Shown: positions 8,720 through 18,427, numbered from the stretch's first letter. The stretch: DNA of 21,135 bases from Spirogloea muscicola (GCA_009602725.1 WELB01000002.1:1346069-1367203), one strand, 5' to 3'. Notes: generated by a model not told the origin, from the letters alone. Program-made: numbers and translations.

Positions 8720-8760
8720 CTAACTGATACCCGGATACTGGACCGCAGTCGACAAGCTTT
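8720..8760 (-). pseudogene. Retroelement copy f, upstream remnant
   Basis: After the right-hand CTAAC, the minus strand reads S-S-I-R-V-S and continues across the LTR into V-S-D-L-Y-V. The coding signal fades beyond about 8760. Confidence 0.55.
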
Positions 8761-9150
8761 GGTGCTACCAGCTAAGGCTCAACCAGCTTTCTGGTGCAAC
8801 AATGATGGAGGGGAGCTTAGTAACCCCGAAGAGCCTGGAAGGGCACACTTCCTCTCACAGCCATTGCCTTACAGTGGAGGAGCTGTTCTGGCCATTCGTT
8901 GGGGTCTTGGAGACAAGTGTCCTGCTTTTTGCGCCATCCGGCCCTTTCAGACCCTGTCCATTCATCTTTGGGCTGGCCTCTCACAGCCATTGCTGTCAAT
9001 ATCAAGAGCTTCTCTCTTTCCTTCGGAAGAGCTCACTTCTCACAACCATTGCCTTATATAAGGAGCTGTTCCTCCCTGCCGCGGCCGCCTGTCGCCACAG
9101 TTGCAGGTGAGTTATCAGTGCACCAGCTGACTTACAGGACATCTGCAGGC
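8761..9150. other. Repeat mosaic without a gene
   Basis: Contains a plus-strand type-A cassette (about 8955-9000, GGGCTGGCCTCTCACAGCC) and two direct copies of a 40-bp segment (about 8848-8887 and 9029-9066) sharing CACTTC..CTCACARCCATTGCC and GGAGCTGTTC. Open frames across it are made of repeats. No gene is supported. Confidence 0.5.
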
Positions 9151-9154
9151 GGAC

Positions 9155-9191
9155 CCCAAGGGGCCAGCTCGTTTGAGCTCGGCCCCTTGGG
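9155..9191. repeat. Strong hairpin
   Basis: CCCAAGGGGCC (9155-9165) pairs perfectly with GGCCCCTTGGG (9181-9191). Inside, AGCTC (9166-9170) pairs with GAGCT (9175-9179) around the loop GTTT, with one bulged base (9180). The total stem is 16 bp. A run of C follows. It lies just beyond the 3' end of copy g. Confidence 0.85.
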
Positions 9192-9204
9192 CCTCCCCCC
9201 CCCG

Positions 9205-9520
9205 AAAAGAGAAAGAAGTGGCACTCCCAATTGGGGCAAGGGCTGCGAAAAGCCAGCCCAAAAAGAATTCACCAAGGTTCAGAGGGGCCTAAGAGCGGTG
9301 AGCAGCTACAAAGGGGCCTGAGGATGCAATGGTAAAACAGGGGGAGGATGGATCACTCAATAAGTACGAGTGAGGAGCCTCAGATCCGACAGACTAGCTG
9401 CCGTGAAGCTATCACCCTGACGAAAGCCAGAGCCCGCAGCGAGAGCACGGCCAGCTCGCAGATGCAGAGCGTGGGCCATGGACCGCTGCAGGGATACAGA
9501 GAGGCGCATCCGATANATAC
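9205..9520 (-). pseudogene. Retroelement copy g: C-terminus and 3' UTR, intact frame
   Basis: On the minus strand the frame runs Y-R-M-R-L-S-V-S-L-Q-R-S-M, then G-F-R-Q-G-D-S-F, S-L-S-D-L-R-L-L-T-R-T-Y and TGA at 9359-9357. It keeps the base lost in copy c. The UTR and type-A cassette (about 9268-9210) match copy c closely, making an inverted repeat with 5890-6236. The 5' break is next to the only N in the window (9516). Confidence 0.8.
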
Positions 9521-10205
9521 TATAAGTACCAGCCCTTGCTGGTTGGGTCAGATGGTGTACATGATAGCCACCCGAGTTTCAATTTGCAAACCGAATGAAA
9601 TTGTCGGTCGCATTTGCCAGGCTGACAAGGCAGTCTGACGAGGCCAATATTGGCGAATGTCTCGTCTTGTTGATTACAGCACCGTCATTAAAGATAAAAA
9701 CTGGCCCGACTTTGAAATTGTGGTTTCATCTTGGCCTACAAATGCACGTTGAATAGCCAGTGCTAGAGCAGAAGCTACCCAGGGAGGTTCCAAAGAGGAG
9801 CCTAGAGTTGTTGTGGATACTACAGCAAGATTAATAGCAGACTGTCAGTAAAAACTGTTGGACAGGATGTACACGAAGCATGTCCTGAGCCTCAAAGCTC
9901 TAGGGTGGTCAAGTGAACGACCAACCAGCATGCTCCAGAGTAGCATTGCCGTTAGAAAGAATCAAGAGTGTGTAGGTTGCGGCTGATCCTGCTCTAGCAT
10001 CTGCCAAGCTGAATGTGAGTCCTATTTGCTCTGGTGTTGCACCTCGCAGGCCATTTGAGGAAATACAGAGACAATATATTCTGTTACGATTCTTGCCCAC
10101 ACCTCAGGCATACCGCGGCTTGGAAACATGAGGCCGAAACTACTTTTGCTGGACACTGGTGCACCCAGTGCTCCTGGGCCGGAATTTGACTCCGGACGAT
10201 CTACC
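9521..10205. other. No recognisable feature
   Basis: Lower-GC sequence with no convincing coding frame, repeat copy, tRNA or hairpin on either strand. The open frames are short and unlike the codon use of the spliced genes. Confidence 0.4.
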
Positions 10206-10207
10206 TG

Positions 10208-10735
10208 TTGGTAATGATCCCCAGCGCTGTAAAGAACGTCTACAGGATAAAGAACGACTACCAGCAGCACGAGACTTTCCAGGACAGGAAAAATATGTCG
10301 AAGGTGTTGAACTACGTAGCAGTACATGAGGGAGGGCACGGTCAGGGACGTCAAGAAGTTCCCGTTCGAGAATTTGCCCACAAGAGCCCCCTTCATAGCA
10401 ATTCACGGCAACATTGTGGCTAGCAAGGGGGGCGTGAAGGTGTCCTCGATCACCAACCTGCTCCCGGCATACATGGAGGCCAGCACGCCGGCCAGTTCAA
10501 CTTGGAGGACGAGACCACGCACAAGGAGTGGGAGACGTACTACTGGGCGGAAGTGGTGCAGCAAGCGCGCGCAGAACTGCATCGAGCCGGGGTTCCACGA
10601 GGACTACTGCGAGACCTCGAAAAGTGACAAGCACTTGTTGCACATCTTTGGCGAAGCTCATAAAGGACGCCATCAAGCCTCCACACAACTCGGCGGTGAT
10701 GAAGTTGTACAAGGGCTTGATCGCGTCGTTTAGAA
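10208..10735 (+). pseudogene. Decayed gene fragment, unknown family
   Basis: A coding signal switches frame at least twice: K-N-V-Y-R-I-K-N-D-Y (about 10228-10260), then V-K-K-F-P-F-E-N-L-P-T-R-A-P-F-I-A-I-H-G and V-S-S-I-T-N-L-L-P-A-Y (to about 10475), then a one-base loss, then Q-F-N-L-E-D-E and H-K-E-W-E-T-Y-Y-W, and finally L-I-K-D-A-I-K-P-P-H. GC-rich third positions suggest real ancestral coding. The middle part loosely recalls an OB-fold segment of RPA-type proteins, which I hold only weakly. Its last third is duplicated, inverted, at 10944-10738. Confidence 0.4.
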
Positions 10736-10737
10736 GC

Positions 10738-11087
10738 TACGTCATTTCGTCAGACATGTGCAACAAGTACTTGTCGGTCTTCGAGTTCTTGTAGTACTCC
10801 TTGTGGAAGCCCGGCTCGTAGGCAGTATTGTTGGGGTTCTGCGTGCGCTTGACCACTTCCGTCCAGTAGTACTTGTCCCACTCCTTGTGCATGTTCTGTA
10901 TCGTGTCCTCCAAGTTGAACTGTCCCGCATGCTGGGCCTCCATGTTACAGCAGTGACAAGTTGGCTCAGTGTCAAGATCTACTCCTGCTGAAGCAGTATC
11001 ACCTTCACGATCCAGATTGACAATACTGCCCGACCTCAATCTCAAGTAACAGTGGACGAGAAAGTAGGTCAAAGATCCAAACAACAA
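10738..11087 (-). pseudogene. Inverted relative of the 10.2-10.7 kb fragment
   Basis: On the minus strand M-E-A-Q-H-A-G-Q-F-N-L-E-D (from 10944), H-K-E-W-D-K-Y-Y-W-T-E-V-V, E-P-G-F-H-K-E-Y-Y and K-Y-L-L-H-M stay open to TAG at 10740-10738. This portion is clearly homologous to the plus-strand fragment at about 10468-10660 but keeps bases that copy has lost. The portion above 10944 is not recognisable. No start codon, splice context or known domain was identified. Confidence 0.4.
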
Positions 11088-11767
11088 TTGATCTGGAATA
11101 CTTCAAGCATTTGATTCCACAAGCAACAGTCACGCTAGCAGTCTTAGGCGAAGTTTCAAGCAACGGTACAAGAAGCAGTCCAATGCAACAACAATCAAGC
11201 TTGAGAGTCCACTTCGCAAGCAAAGAAGTGTGTAAGTGGCTAGTGAATGCAATTGTTCCGAGTACCCAAGTCAATGAAGCTTTCTGAAAGAGAACCGCTG
11301 TCTAAATGACCTGAACAAGGCTGATGGCTCGAGACAAGCAAACAAGCAGATCCTGACAGATGCAGTACACTCGAACACAGTGACAATGCTATGCGTGTAG
11401 CCGCAAGCGCACAAAAATATCAAAGTTCAGACCGCAACCTTAGCTGAGAAGATGTGTGTAATGACAGGCGATGACAGGACTATATGCAAGTCTGCTCACC
11501 GCGAGTCCTCCGAGACTCTCGCAGCCGTGCGCGGGGCCAGCTTAGATTCACTAGCTGCTGCGTGCCTTCTGCCCCAGGCTCGACGCTCTCAAGGCGCGGG
11601 CGCGGGCGCAGGCGCGGGCGTGCGGAGGGACGCGCAAGAGGGTGAAGCTGGCGAAGCCGGCATGCTTGGCAGGAGCCGCTCGCCCCCGGCTTGGGCCGCT
11701 CACGGTCACTGCAGCCATGGCCGTCAATCTGGATCAGCTGTTTCGTTTAAGCTGGTGGGCCGGTTCT
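11088..11767. other. No gene seen; short GC microsatellite
   Basis: Lower-GC sequence to about 11500, then GC-rich sequence with a GCGGGC-type microsatellite at about 11593-11622. A long frame starting at 11452 runs through the microsatellite and downstream cassettes and has no protein-like features. I treat it as chance. Confidence 0.4.
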
Positions 11768-11926
11768 CCCTTTTGGGCTGTGGCCTCTCAGCGCTTTTCG
11801 GCTCGTCAATCTTCCGGCCCCTTCAATCCTATTCTTTTCGGCAGTTCTTGTCGGCTCCTCTTTCTTTGGCTTGGGATATTGTCCATTCTTTTTGGGCTGT
11901 TTTGCCAGCCACTCTTCTATGTGATA
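11768..11926 (+). repeat. Type-A cassettes, diverged
   Basis: Two plus-strand cassette relatives: TTTTGGGCTGTGGCCTCTCAGC at about 11768-11790, and TGTCCATTCTTTTTGGGCTG with a CCAGCC arm at about 11880-11918, ending ACTCTTCT. The second runs directly into the coding end of copy h. Confidence 0.5.
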
Positions 11927-11986
11927 AAAGATCGTGTATTAGAAAGAAATGTAGGCCAAATGGCCAGGTACAAAGGCAAGCACAAA
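11927..11986 (-). mobile_element. Type-B micro-cassette with 8-bp target duplication
   Basis: A 60-bp minus-strand type-B unit lies between ATGTGATA at 11919-11926 and 11987-11994. It holds the GGCCA-AA-TGGCC hairpin. Removing it leaves the sequence running straight into G-D-S-F-P-A-A-S of copy h. Confidence 0.75.
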
Positions 11987-11991
11987 ATGTG

Positions 11992-12195
11992 ATAGCTTCC
12001 CAGCAGCTAGTCTGTCGGATCTGAGGCTCCTCACTCGTACGTACTGAGTGATCTATCCTCCCCCTGTTTTACCATAGCATCCTCAGGCCCCTTTGTAGCT
12101 GCTCACCGCTCTTAGGCCCCTCTGCACCTTTGTGAATTCTTTTTGGGCTGGCTTTTCGCAGCCCTTGCCCCCATGAGTGCCACTTCTTCTATTCG
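11992..12195 (+). pseudogene. Retroelement copy h: last 18 codons and 3' UTR
   Basis: D-S-F-P-A-A-S-L-S-D-L-R-L-L-T-R-T-Y ends with TGA at 12045-12047. About 90 nt of UTR follow, then a type-A cassette (12137-12192). The match to copies c and g is close along the whole length. The 5' part is absent. Confidence 0.75.
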
Positions 12196-12214
12196 CTCCA
12201 AAGGTACAACGAGT

Positions 12215-12506
12215 TCTCAGGGCCCATGCACACCGGGACGGATGGACGCCGCCGCGGGGTACGTGTCACGCGGTGTATGGAGCGTCTGGGGTCAAAGTCT
12301 TGCCAAGTAGAGGCTAAATCGAGGTCAATTTGCGTCCGTCCGTCCCGGTGTAAAATTGGCTCTCAGGGCCCATGCACACCAGGGACGGACGGCCGCGCCG
12401 AGAGGTACGTGTCGCGCGGCGTATGGAGCGCTTTGGATCCAAGCATTTCCAATTCGGGGCCAACTCGAGGCCAATTGCGTCCGTCCGTCCCTTCGTGTGA
12501 ATCGGT
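12215..12506. mobile_element. Tandem pair of miniature TIR elements
   Basis: Two direct units of 146 bp begin TCTCAGGG at 12215 and 12361. Each contains a small element with near-perfect terminal inverted repeats. Element 1 (12230-12351, 122 bp) has 20-bp arms matching 19 of 20, starting ACACCGGGACGG. Element 2 (12376-12498, 123 bp) has ACACCAGGGACGG against the complement of GTCCCTTCGTGT. They look like MITEs, but no target duplication is evident and the superfamily is unknown. They end about 100 bp before the first TRAPPC11 coding sequence. Confidence 0.75.
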
Positions 12507-12609
12507 CCTCAGACTGCGGCCGTTAAATCGGAGCGCTCCGGCAATCGGCAACGAAACGGGCGGCGGAGGCGGCTGCCGTCACCGTTACCTACGGCGGGGC
12601 TGCAAGTGA

Positions 12610-15600
12610 CCGTTCCCCTCCCTTCAAAAGCCACCGCCGCGCCGGCCCCGTGGCCGCTCGGCGGCGGCGGCGGCGGCTGCGGCGCTGCCGCCGGCGGGCA
12701 TCCTGCCGGCGGACTGGCTGGCCAAGAAGCGGGCGCGCAGCCCGGCGGTGCTGGCGCTGCTGCTGCCCCGCGACCGCATCTTCTACAGCGACGCCACGCT
12801 CTGGGCCGCAGTCTGCTCCCAAGTCGACTCCGTCAAGTGAGCCCCCGCCGCCGCCGCCGCCGCTGCCACCGCCGCCGCCGACGCCGCCGCAGCCGTGACC
12901 ATGCGTTTGCAGCGGCAGCCTCCGCCTCCTCCCCGCCATCAGGCGTGTCATGGCGACACGACTGATAGCGCGCGGCGCTCCCCCGCTGCTTCTCGCGGGG
13001 CGGCGGGCAGGCAGCTGCTCCTTGGGCGCAACACCCGGATGATTGTGCTCATGACGCAGGCCACGCTGGCCGGTGAGCGTGGCTGGCTCGCACACCGCCG
13101 CAATCGTTGTGGACGTGTAGTCGCTCCTGAGCCAGCGGCCTTGAGGTGGACACGCTGCCGACGAGCTTGTGGTTGGCGCCGGCTGTGCGGTGATGGCAGC
13201 TGAGCATTGCAGCGGTCCAGCGAGCATCTGACGGCTTCGCGTGTGCGCCTGGCAGGGGAGGTGAACGAGGACAGGTTGTCGGCGCTGCGCAAGCGCGCGG
13301 AGGTGGAGGCCCGAGCCTGCCTGCAGTTCGTGACCGATGACCCCGGCGAGCTCAAGCGATCGCTGGCCAGGTCCGCCTGCCCGCCAACGCCTCCTGCAGG
13401 TGGCACAACTGGCGGTTGCGAGCGTGTGAGCCAGTCCCTGGCTGGCCAGAGGCAGCCGTAGTGGCGGCTTCATGACGGAGCTTGCTTGCTCACTCACCAC
13501 CACTTGTTCTCAAATTTTCAATGAGCACTTGCAAACAGGTTTGCAGCTGCGGCTGCCGAGAATGCCAGCCAGTTCTACCGCGACGAGGCCAAGCGCCTCA
13601 AGGGCCGCATGGACCGGAGAGCGCACCTCCATCCTGACCTCGCTGTGCGCTACAACTTCAAGGTCGCTCGTTCACATTCACAAGCATTTGAGCATCAAGG
13701 CCCTCTATGAAATACTTCAATTGTCTATATGTTCAGTCTGCAAGCATGCCAGCACTCGCCCTGCTGGTGCCGCTTGACTTTCTTGGTTCATGTAGAGCGC
13801 CAACACTGTGTTATCCCTGAGGAACAGTAGATTGACTTTGGTCATGCTTTGCAAGGCTTTAGGCTGCAGATCCTGATTGCATCCAGCTTTCGCTCATGAC
13901 GTGGATGTAAAGGTAGATTAGGATAAGATGAGGCAAAGTGCCAAATTCATGTTTGCTAGACTACTCGTGGGGCATACACGCCAAGCTGAGACATTTAAGT
14001 GGTCCCTTGTCATGTGGTAGCTTGCTTGCAGGCTGCCGTGCTTGTGGAGTTCTTGCGTGACTGGGTGTCTGCTTTGAAGAATTATGAGTTTGCCTACTCG
14101 ATCCTGCTGGAGGTATGGAAGGCAACTTCTGGCAGTCTCTGCATTGTAACATAGCCAACAGTTGATCAGATCACTTGTTGGGGGCAAGTACGTTGCAGCA
14201 TCTCAGCCTACATCAGAAACACCGAATGGATGAGATTCAAGCTTTGTGTTGTATGCAATTCTTGCAGTGTCGTGCACAGTCGCCTGATGATATGATGATT
14301 GCGAGATGCAGAGTCTGAAGGCCGGACCGGCGCCACTGCCGGTGCAGAGGATGGTGGAGGTGCGGGCGGTGGCCGGGCAGCTCCACTTCAAGATCTGCAC
14401 GCTGCTCCTGCACTCCTCGAGGGAGGCTGAGGCTGTGCGGCGCCAGCGAGCACATGTGGCGTACTTCCGGGCCCGCATTGGCCCCCCTGACGGCTCCTTC
14501 CTCCACTGGGCCTGGCTGTCCAATCAGTACAAGGTTTTTGCGGAGCTCGTTCAGCAGCGACTTGCTTCGGGCCTGCCTCCGCTGCCGGTGGCCAGTGGGC
14601 CTGCTGGCACTGCTGTCACGGACAGAGAGCTGCAGCCCGCTTACTACTACCAGGTACTGAGTGTCCCATTCTAGCCTGTTTCGATCTTCTTAGGCATTGG
14701 TGAGTGTCTGTATTGCAATGTCATGTGAGATGTGACAGAGCACCGCTTTTGCATGCTTCTGCAGAAGCACCATCTCTACTTTTAAAGTGATGAAAACAGT
14801 AGCCAACAGAAGCGCTCTACTTTACTTCCAATGGCACCTATGCAAGACAGGGCAGTTGGTGCCCTTCTTTCAAGGTTGCTTCTTATGTCGTTGCTTGAAA
14901 CTCGGGTCAGCTGATGATTTCTGAATTCCGCGACCAGATGGCAGGCCAGTATGCAACTCAGAAACAGAGGAGCTTTGAGGCCGAGCTGGCAACCTCGGAG
15001 GCCTTTGGCCTAATTGACACAGAGGACGTGCTATCAGGCAGCAGCGAAGCACTTGCTCCCCCCGTTTACGTGGGGCAGTCCTCTCGGCTGGTCAACAGGG
15101 GGCCGAAGCTCGAAATGCAGAGGTTTGTGTTGCGATTGATTCTCTCGCGTAGTAAAACTTCCTATGTAGCTGTTACAGGTTCTCTGTCAGACCTTTAACA
15201 AAGACAGTGCATGTTCAGATGGGCCTGCTGTCGGAGTTTGACTTCAAGTACAGGCATCCAGGGCTTGATTGAGTTCAAGCCTGACCTTTGACGCAATTTA
15301 AAATCTATCATGGGTCGCACCTTGCATCAGGGCGTCGGAGGCGGAGTTTGTGCGCCACGCGCTCCTGGTGGAGCGCCTGGTGTCGCCCCCTCATGCTACA
15401 GCACTTGCGCTACTTACGCGCGCCCATGAGGAGTATCGGAAGGCCGGGCATGCCAGCCGGGCCATCTTCGCACTGGGCACCGTGATGGCCCGCCTGTACT
15501 GGCAGGCCAGGGACTTTGCGAGCTGTCGCCGGCTCCTGGACTCAGTGGCGAGCGTATACCGGCGTGAAGCGTGGGCTGCCCTCTTGGCGGCCAGCTTGCA

Positions 15601-18270
15601 CAACCTCCGGGCCTGCTGCCGGCACCTAGGCTTGATCACAGACTATGTAGAGTACACCCTGGAGCTGGCGGCGCTGCCGCTCCCCAACAACCAGTTCCAG
15701 GGCTTGGCGTCGGCCTTGTTCAGCCCCGAGGCTAGTCCAGGTCAGGCATTTCCTGCTAAGGTAGCTAGTCGAGCACAGTAGCACATGCACAGATTGCCCA
15801 TTCTGCAACTATGCACTTCTGCTGAATTGACTTTCTTGCGTCAGCTGTGAGACCGCAGGGTCAACTGAGTAACACTTAGTGGGCTGCACTAGCTCTTGCA
15901 GAGAAGTGCTCACAATACTTTTCTACCCCTTTGCGCCAGATGATCTTAGCATAAGCAGCATCCAGAGGGGGGTCTTCAATCTGCTTCGAGGAGGAACGGT
16001 GCCGGCGTGTGGGGACGGTCAAGCTGAGATCAGATTGGATAGTGGTGGGCCACCGCTGGAGGTTGTGATCCAGGGCAGAGGGCCGCTGCGAGGTGTCCTG
16101 GTGGCGGCCGCGTCCTTCATGGACCAAAGTGCTCAGCCGGGCAAGGCAGCGCGGCTCACGCTGGCCCTGCTGACGCACCTGCCCCTGCCTCTTCGCCTGT
16201 CGCACCTGTCGCTGGTGTTCTCAAGCAGAGACTGTGAGTCTATGCTGGTCGGTGTGGAGCCACAAGGACGCTCGGCTAAGAATACCAATGGGATATTCGA
16301 AGCACCAGGACAGGAGCAAAATGGCATGTTCGACAATAAAGCTACTGGTGGGACAGAGATTGTCGTGTGTCCGCGGGAGTGGCTGCTTCTGCACTACGAC
16401 GTGACAGCCCGTGAGCACACTAGGCACTTCTGCAGTGCAGACAATGTCAAAGCATTACTGTAGAGGTCAGTCTAATTTGTAGCAACCAAGAGATCCCTTG
16501 CGTCTTGTTTTCCGAATCTAAGGTGCATGTTCTGAGCCTTTAACTGTTGCCTATTGTCATGGCAGATCAAGGAGGACTGCTGGATTGCTTGGGCGTGGTA
16601 GCTGGCATTGGCCCGCATGCATCAATCTCGTGCCAGGTTGATGCGCTTGGAGGTAGCGAGGCAGAGCACCCTTACATTTAATCTCTTCATGTGTCTCTAT
16701 TGCTGACCTTCTGTTACGATTGGTGATGGTGACATGGACCTTGCTCACCTTGCAATCGTATGTATATTCATTAATCATTTGCTGAATCTGGGTACCCTTG
16801 TGGTGTGCCTCCCCTGCAGCTGTGCTTGGAGAGGAAGTGGCGCTGCCATGTGCAACGGAGGCCGCTGCGCCCCATCTGCCAACTCTGCGCTTGGAGCTGG
16901 CCAGCGAAGGCCACCGGGCAGTCCAGGTGGAAGAGCCGCGCCCGCTGGTGGACGTGATCCTGGACTGTGCAGGGCCGGGCCTCGTGGGGGAGTGCCTGCC
17001 TGCCAGAGTCGGCGTCGCGTCGCGGGGGCACAGTGTCCTCGGCGGTGAGTTGAGGCTGGCGTTGGCGCCCCTCGCTGAGGCCGCTGCCACCGAGCCCGCT
17101 CGCACCTCTGGAGAAGCTCTGCCGATCTGGATCCTGGTCCGAGACGACAGCGGCAATGGCGCTGCGGTGCTGAGGGACAGCCCCAGCATCCTGGCGGTGC
17201 CCGATATTGCAGCTGGCGGCCAGTGGTTTTCAGATGTCTACCTGCGGTGGCAGGGACCTATAGGTGTGCGGCTGACAGCGTCAATCACGTACACTGCTGC
17301 GGACAGCGAGCAGGGAGGTGGCCACGGGCGCCGCTTCGAGGCGCAGAAGAGCATGCACGCGCAGTGCGAGGCTGCGCTGCTCGCCAGCTGCCGCCTCGTG
17401 GCGCCGTACCGGCAGGCATCGCTCCTGCCCGGGGCAGCGGCGGCATCTTTGGCTGAGGGCAGCAGTGAAGCGCTGGCGATCGGGGAGCCGTGCACGCTCA
17501 TCGCGACAGTGCGATCAGGCGCCTCCACACCCATCACATTGCTGTCTGTCTGTTTTGAGGAGGCTGATGCTGCGAGCTGCTCGGTCGTTCCGGCAGGCTC
17601 AGGCAGTGACAACGACGCTGGCAACGAGCTAGGCTGGGGCCTGGTTAAAGGCGGTGGCAGCATGGCCGGTGTCGAGCTCTCACAGGAGGCCACATTCGTC
17701 CGCCTCTTCAATGTCACCGCCCTCGTGGCCTCCCCGCACTTGCAGCTGGGCTCTCTCATCCTCCGCTGGCGTCGGGCGCAGCCAACAGCAGCGCTTGGTT
17801 GCAGCGGCAACGGGGACGGCGGCCAGCCCAGCGAAGTGGTGACGGTGCGGGTGAAGGTCCTGCCGGTGCTGTCGGAGGCTGCCTGCCTTACAGCCACGCT
17901 GGTCACACCCGACTCGGCTCTGCTTGGGCGGCCGTTCCATGCGAGCATGACCATCACAAACAACACGCCGTTGCTCCAGGAGGTTGCCTTCTTCGTGGCG
18001 GATAGTGGCAGCTTTGTCTTTGCGGGTGCTCGTACGGGGACAATCTCCATCCTGCCATATAGCTCCCATAGCCTCCCCCTCTGCCTGGTCCCACTTTCGT
18101 CCGGCATGCTGGCTCTGCCCCAGCTGCAGCTGCAAGTCACGCGGTACAGAGCAGCATTCAGGGCGTCGCAGGACAGCTCCAAGCTCTTTGTCCACCCCTC
18201 TGCGCCAGCCTCCAAGCCGGAGAGCATCGTGCAGGCAATGACCCTGATGAGCGAAGTTGGAGTCACATGA
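12610..18270 (+). CDS. TRAPPC11: TRAPP complex subunit TRAPPC11 (foie-gras/gryzun), 11 exons, 5' end not found
   Basis: Exons: (12610 or later)-12836, 13011-13072, 13256-13370, 13539-13662, 14032-14112, 14312-14653, 14911-15122, 15331-15740, 15940-16410, 16566-16652, 16820-18270. All junctions are GT-AG and keep one frame. Family landmarks: GILPADWLAKKRARSPAV, EDRLSALRKRAEVEA, ASQFYRDEAKRLKGRMDRR, the foie-gras core MVEVRAVAGQLHFKICTLLL, FLHWAWLSNQYKVFAEL and LQPAYYYQ, a helical repeat part (ARLYWQARDF, LELAALPLP), and a beta-rich gryzun part from GVFNLLRGG to LQVTRYRAAF. It acts in TRAPPIII in membrane traffic and autophagy. About 1,190 residues fit plant orthologues. In-frame TGA at 12607-12609 and no in-frame ATG before GILPADWL mean that about 65 expected N-terminal residues are missing or lie in an upstream exon. 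The exon 6 acceptor could be 14306 instead of 14312. Confidence 0.93.
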
Positions 18271-18422
18271 AAGCTATTCTTACTCGCCCCATTACTGGCC
18301 CCACCTGATAAGCCTGACGCCTTCTTGCTGGCATACCTTATGCTGACAGATTTATCTTTTAGCTAGTGACGGGACACCCTGCTTCCACGTGTACTATCTT
18401 GTTCAAACGCATTCTTCAAGCA

Positions 18423-18427
18423 TGTAA
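18423..18427 (+). terminator. TGTAA poly(A) signal of TRAPPC11
   Basis: TGTAA lies 153 nt after the TRAPPC11 stop codon. This pentamer is the usual poly(A) signal in chlorophyte nuclear genes. The cleavage site is not known. Confidence 0.5.

Noticed and set aside
9520-9610. Possible tRNA near GGTTGGGTCAGATGG
   Set aside because: No consistent acceptor stem, anticodon arm or T arm could be folded.
10208-10475. Firm call of an RPA-like OB-fold protein
   Set aside because: Resemblance is limited to a short strand-like stretch and the frame is broken; kept only as a weak possibility.
11452-12024. 190-codon open frame on the plus strand
   Set aside because: It runs through a GC microsatellite, type-A cassettes and a type-B insertion, and crosses copy h in the wrong frame. 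No protein-like conservation.
12589-13503. 304-codon open frame on the minus strand
   Set aside because: Antisense to TRAPPC11 exons and introns; composition reflects GC-rich trinucleotide repeats.
17238-18266. 342-codon open frame on the minus strand
   Set aside because: Antisense shadow of the long last exon of TRAPPC11, whose plus-strand frame has clear family homology.
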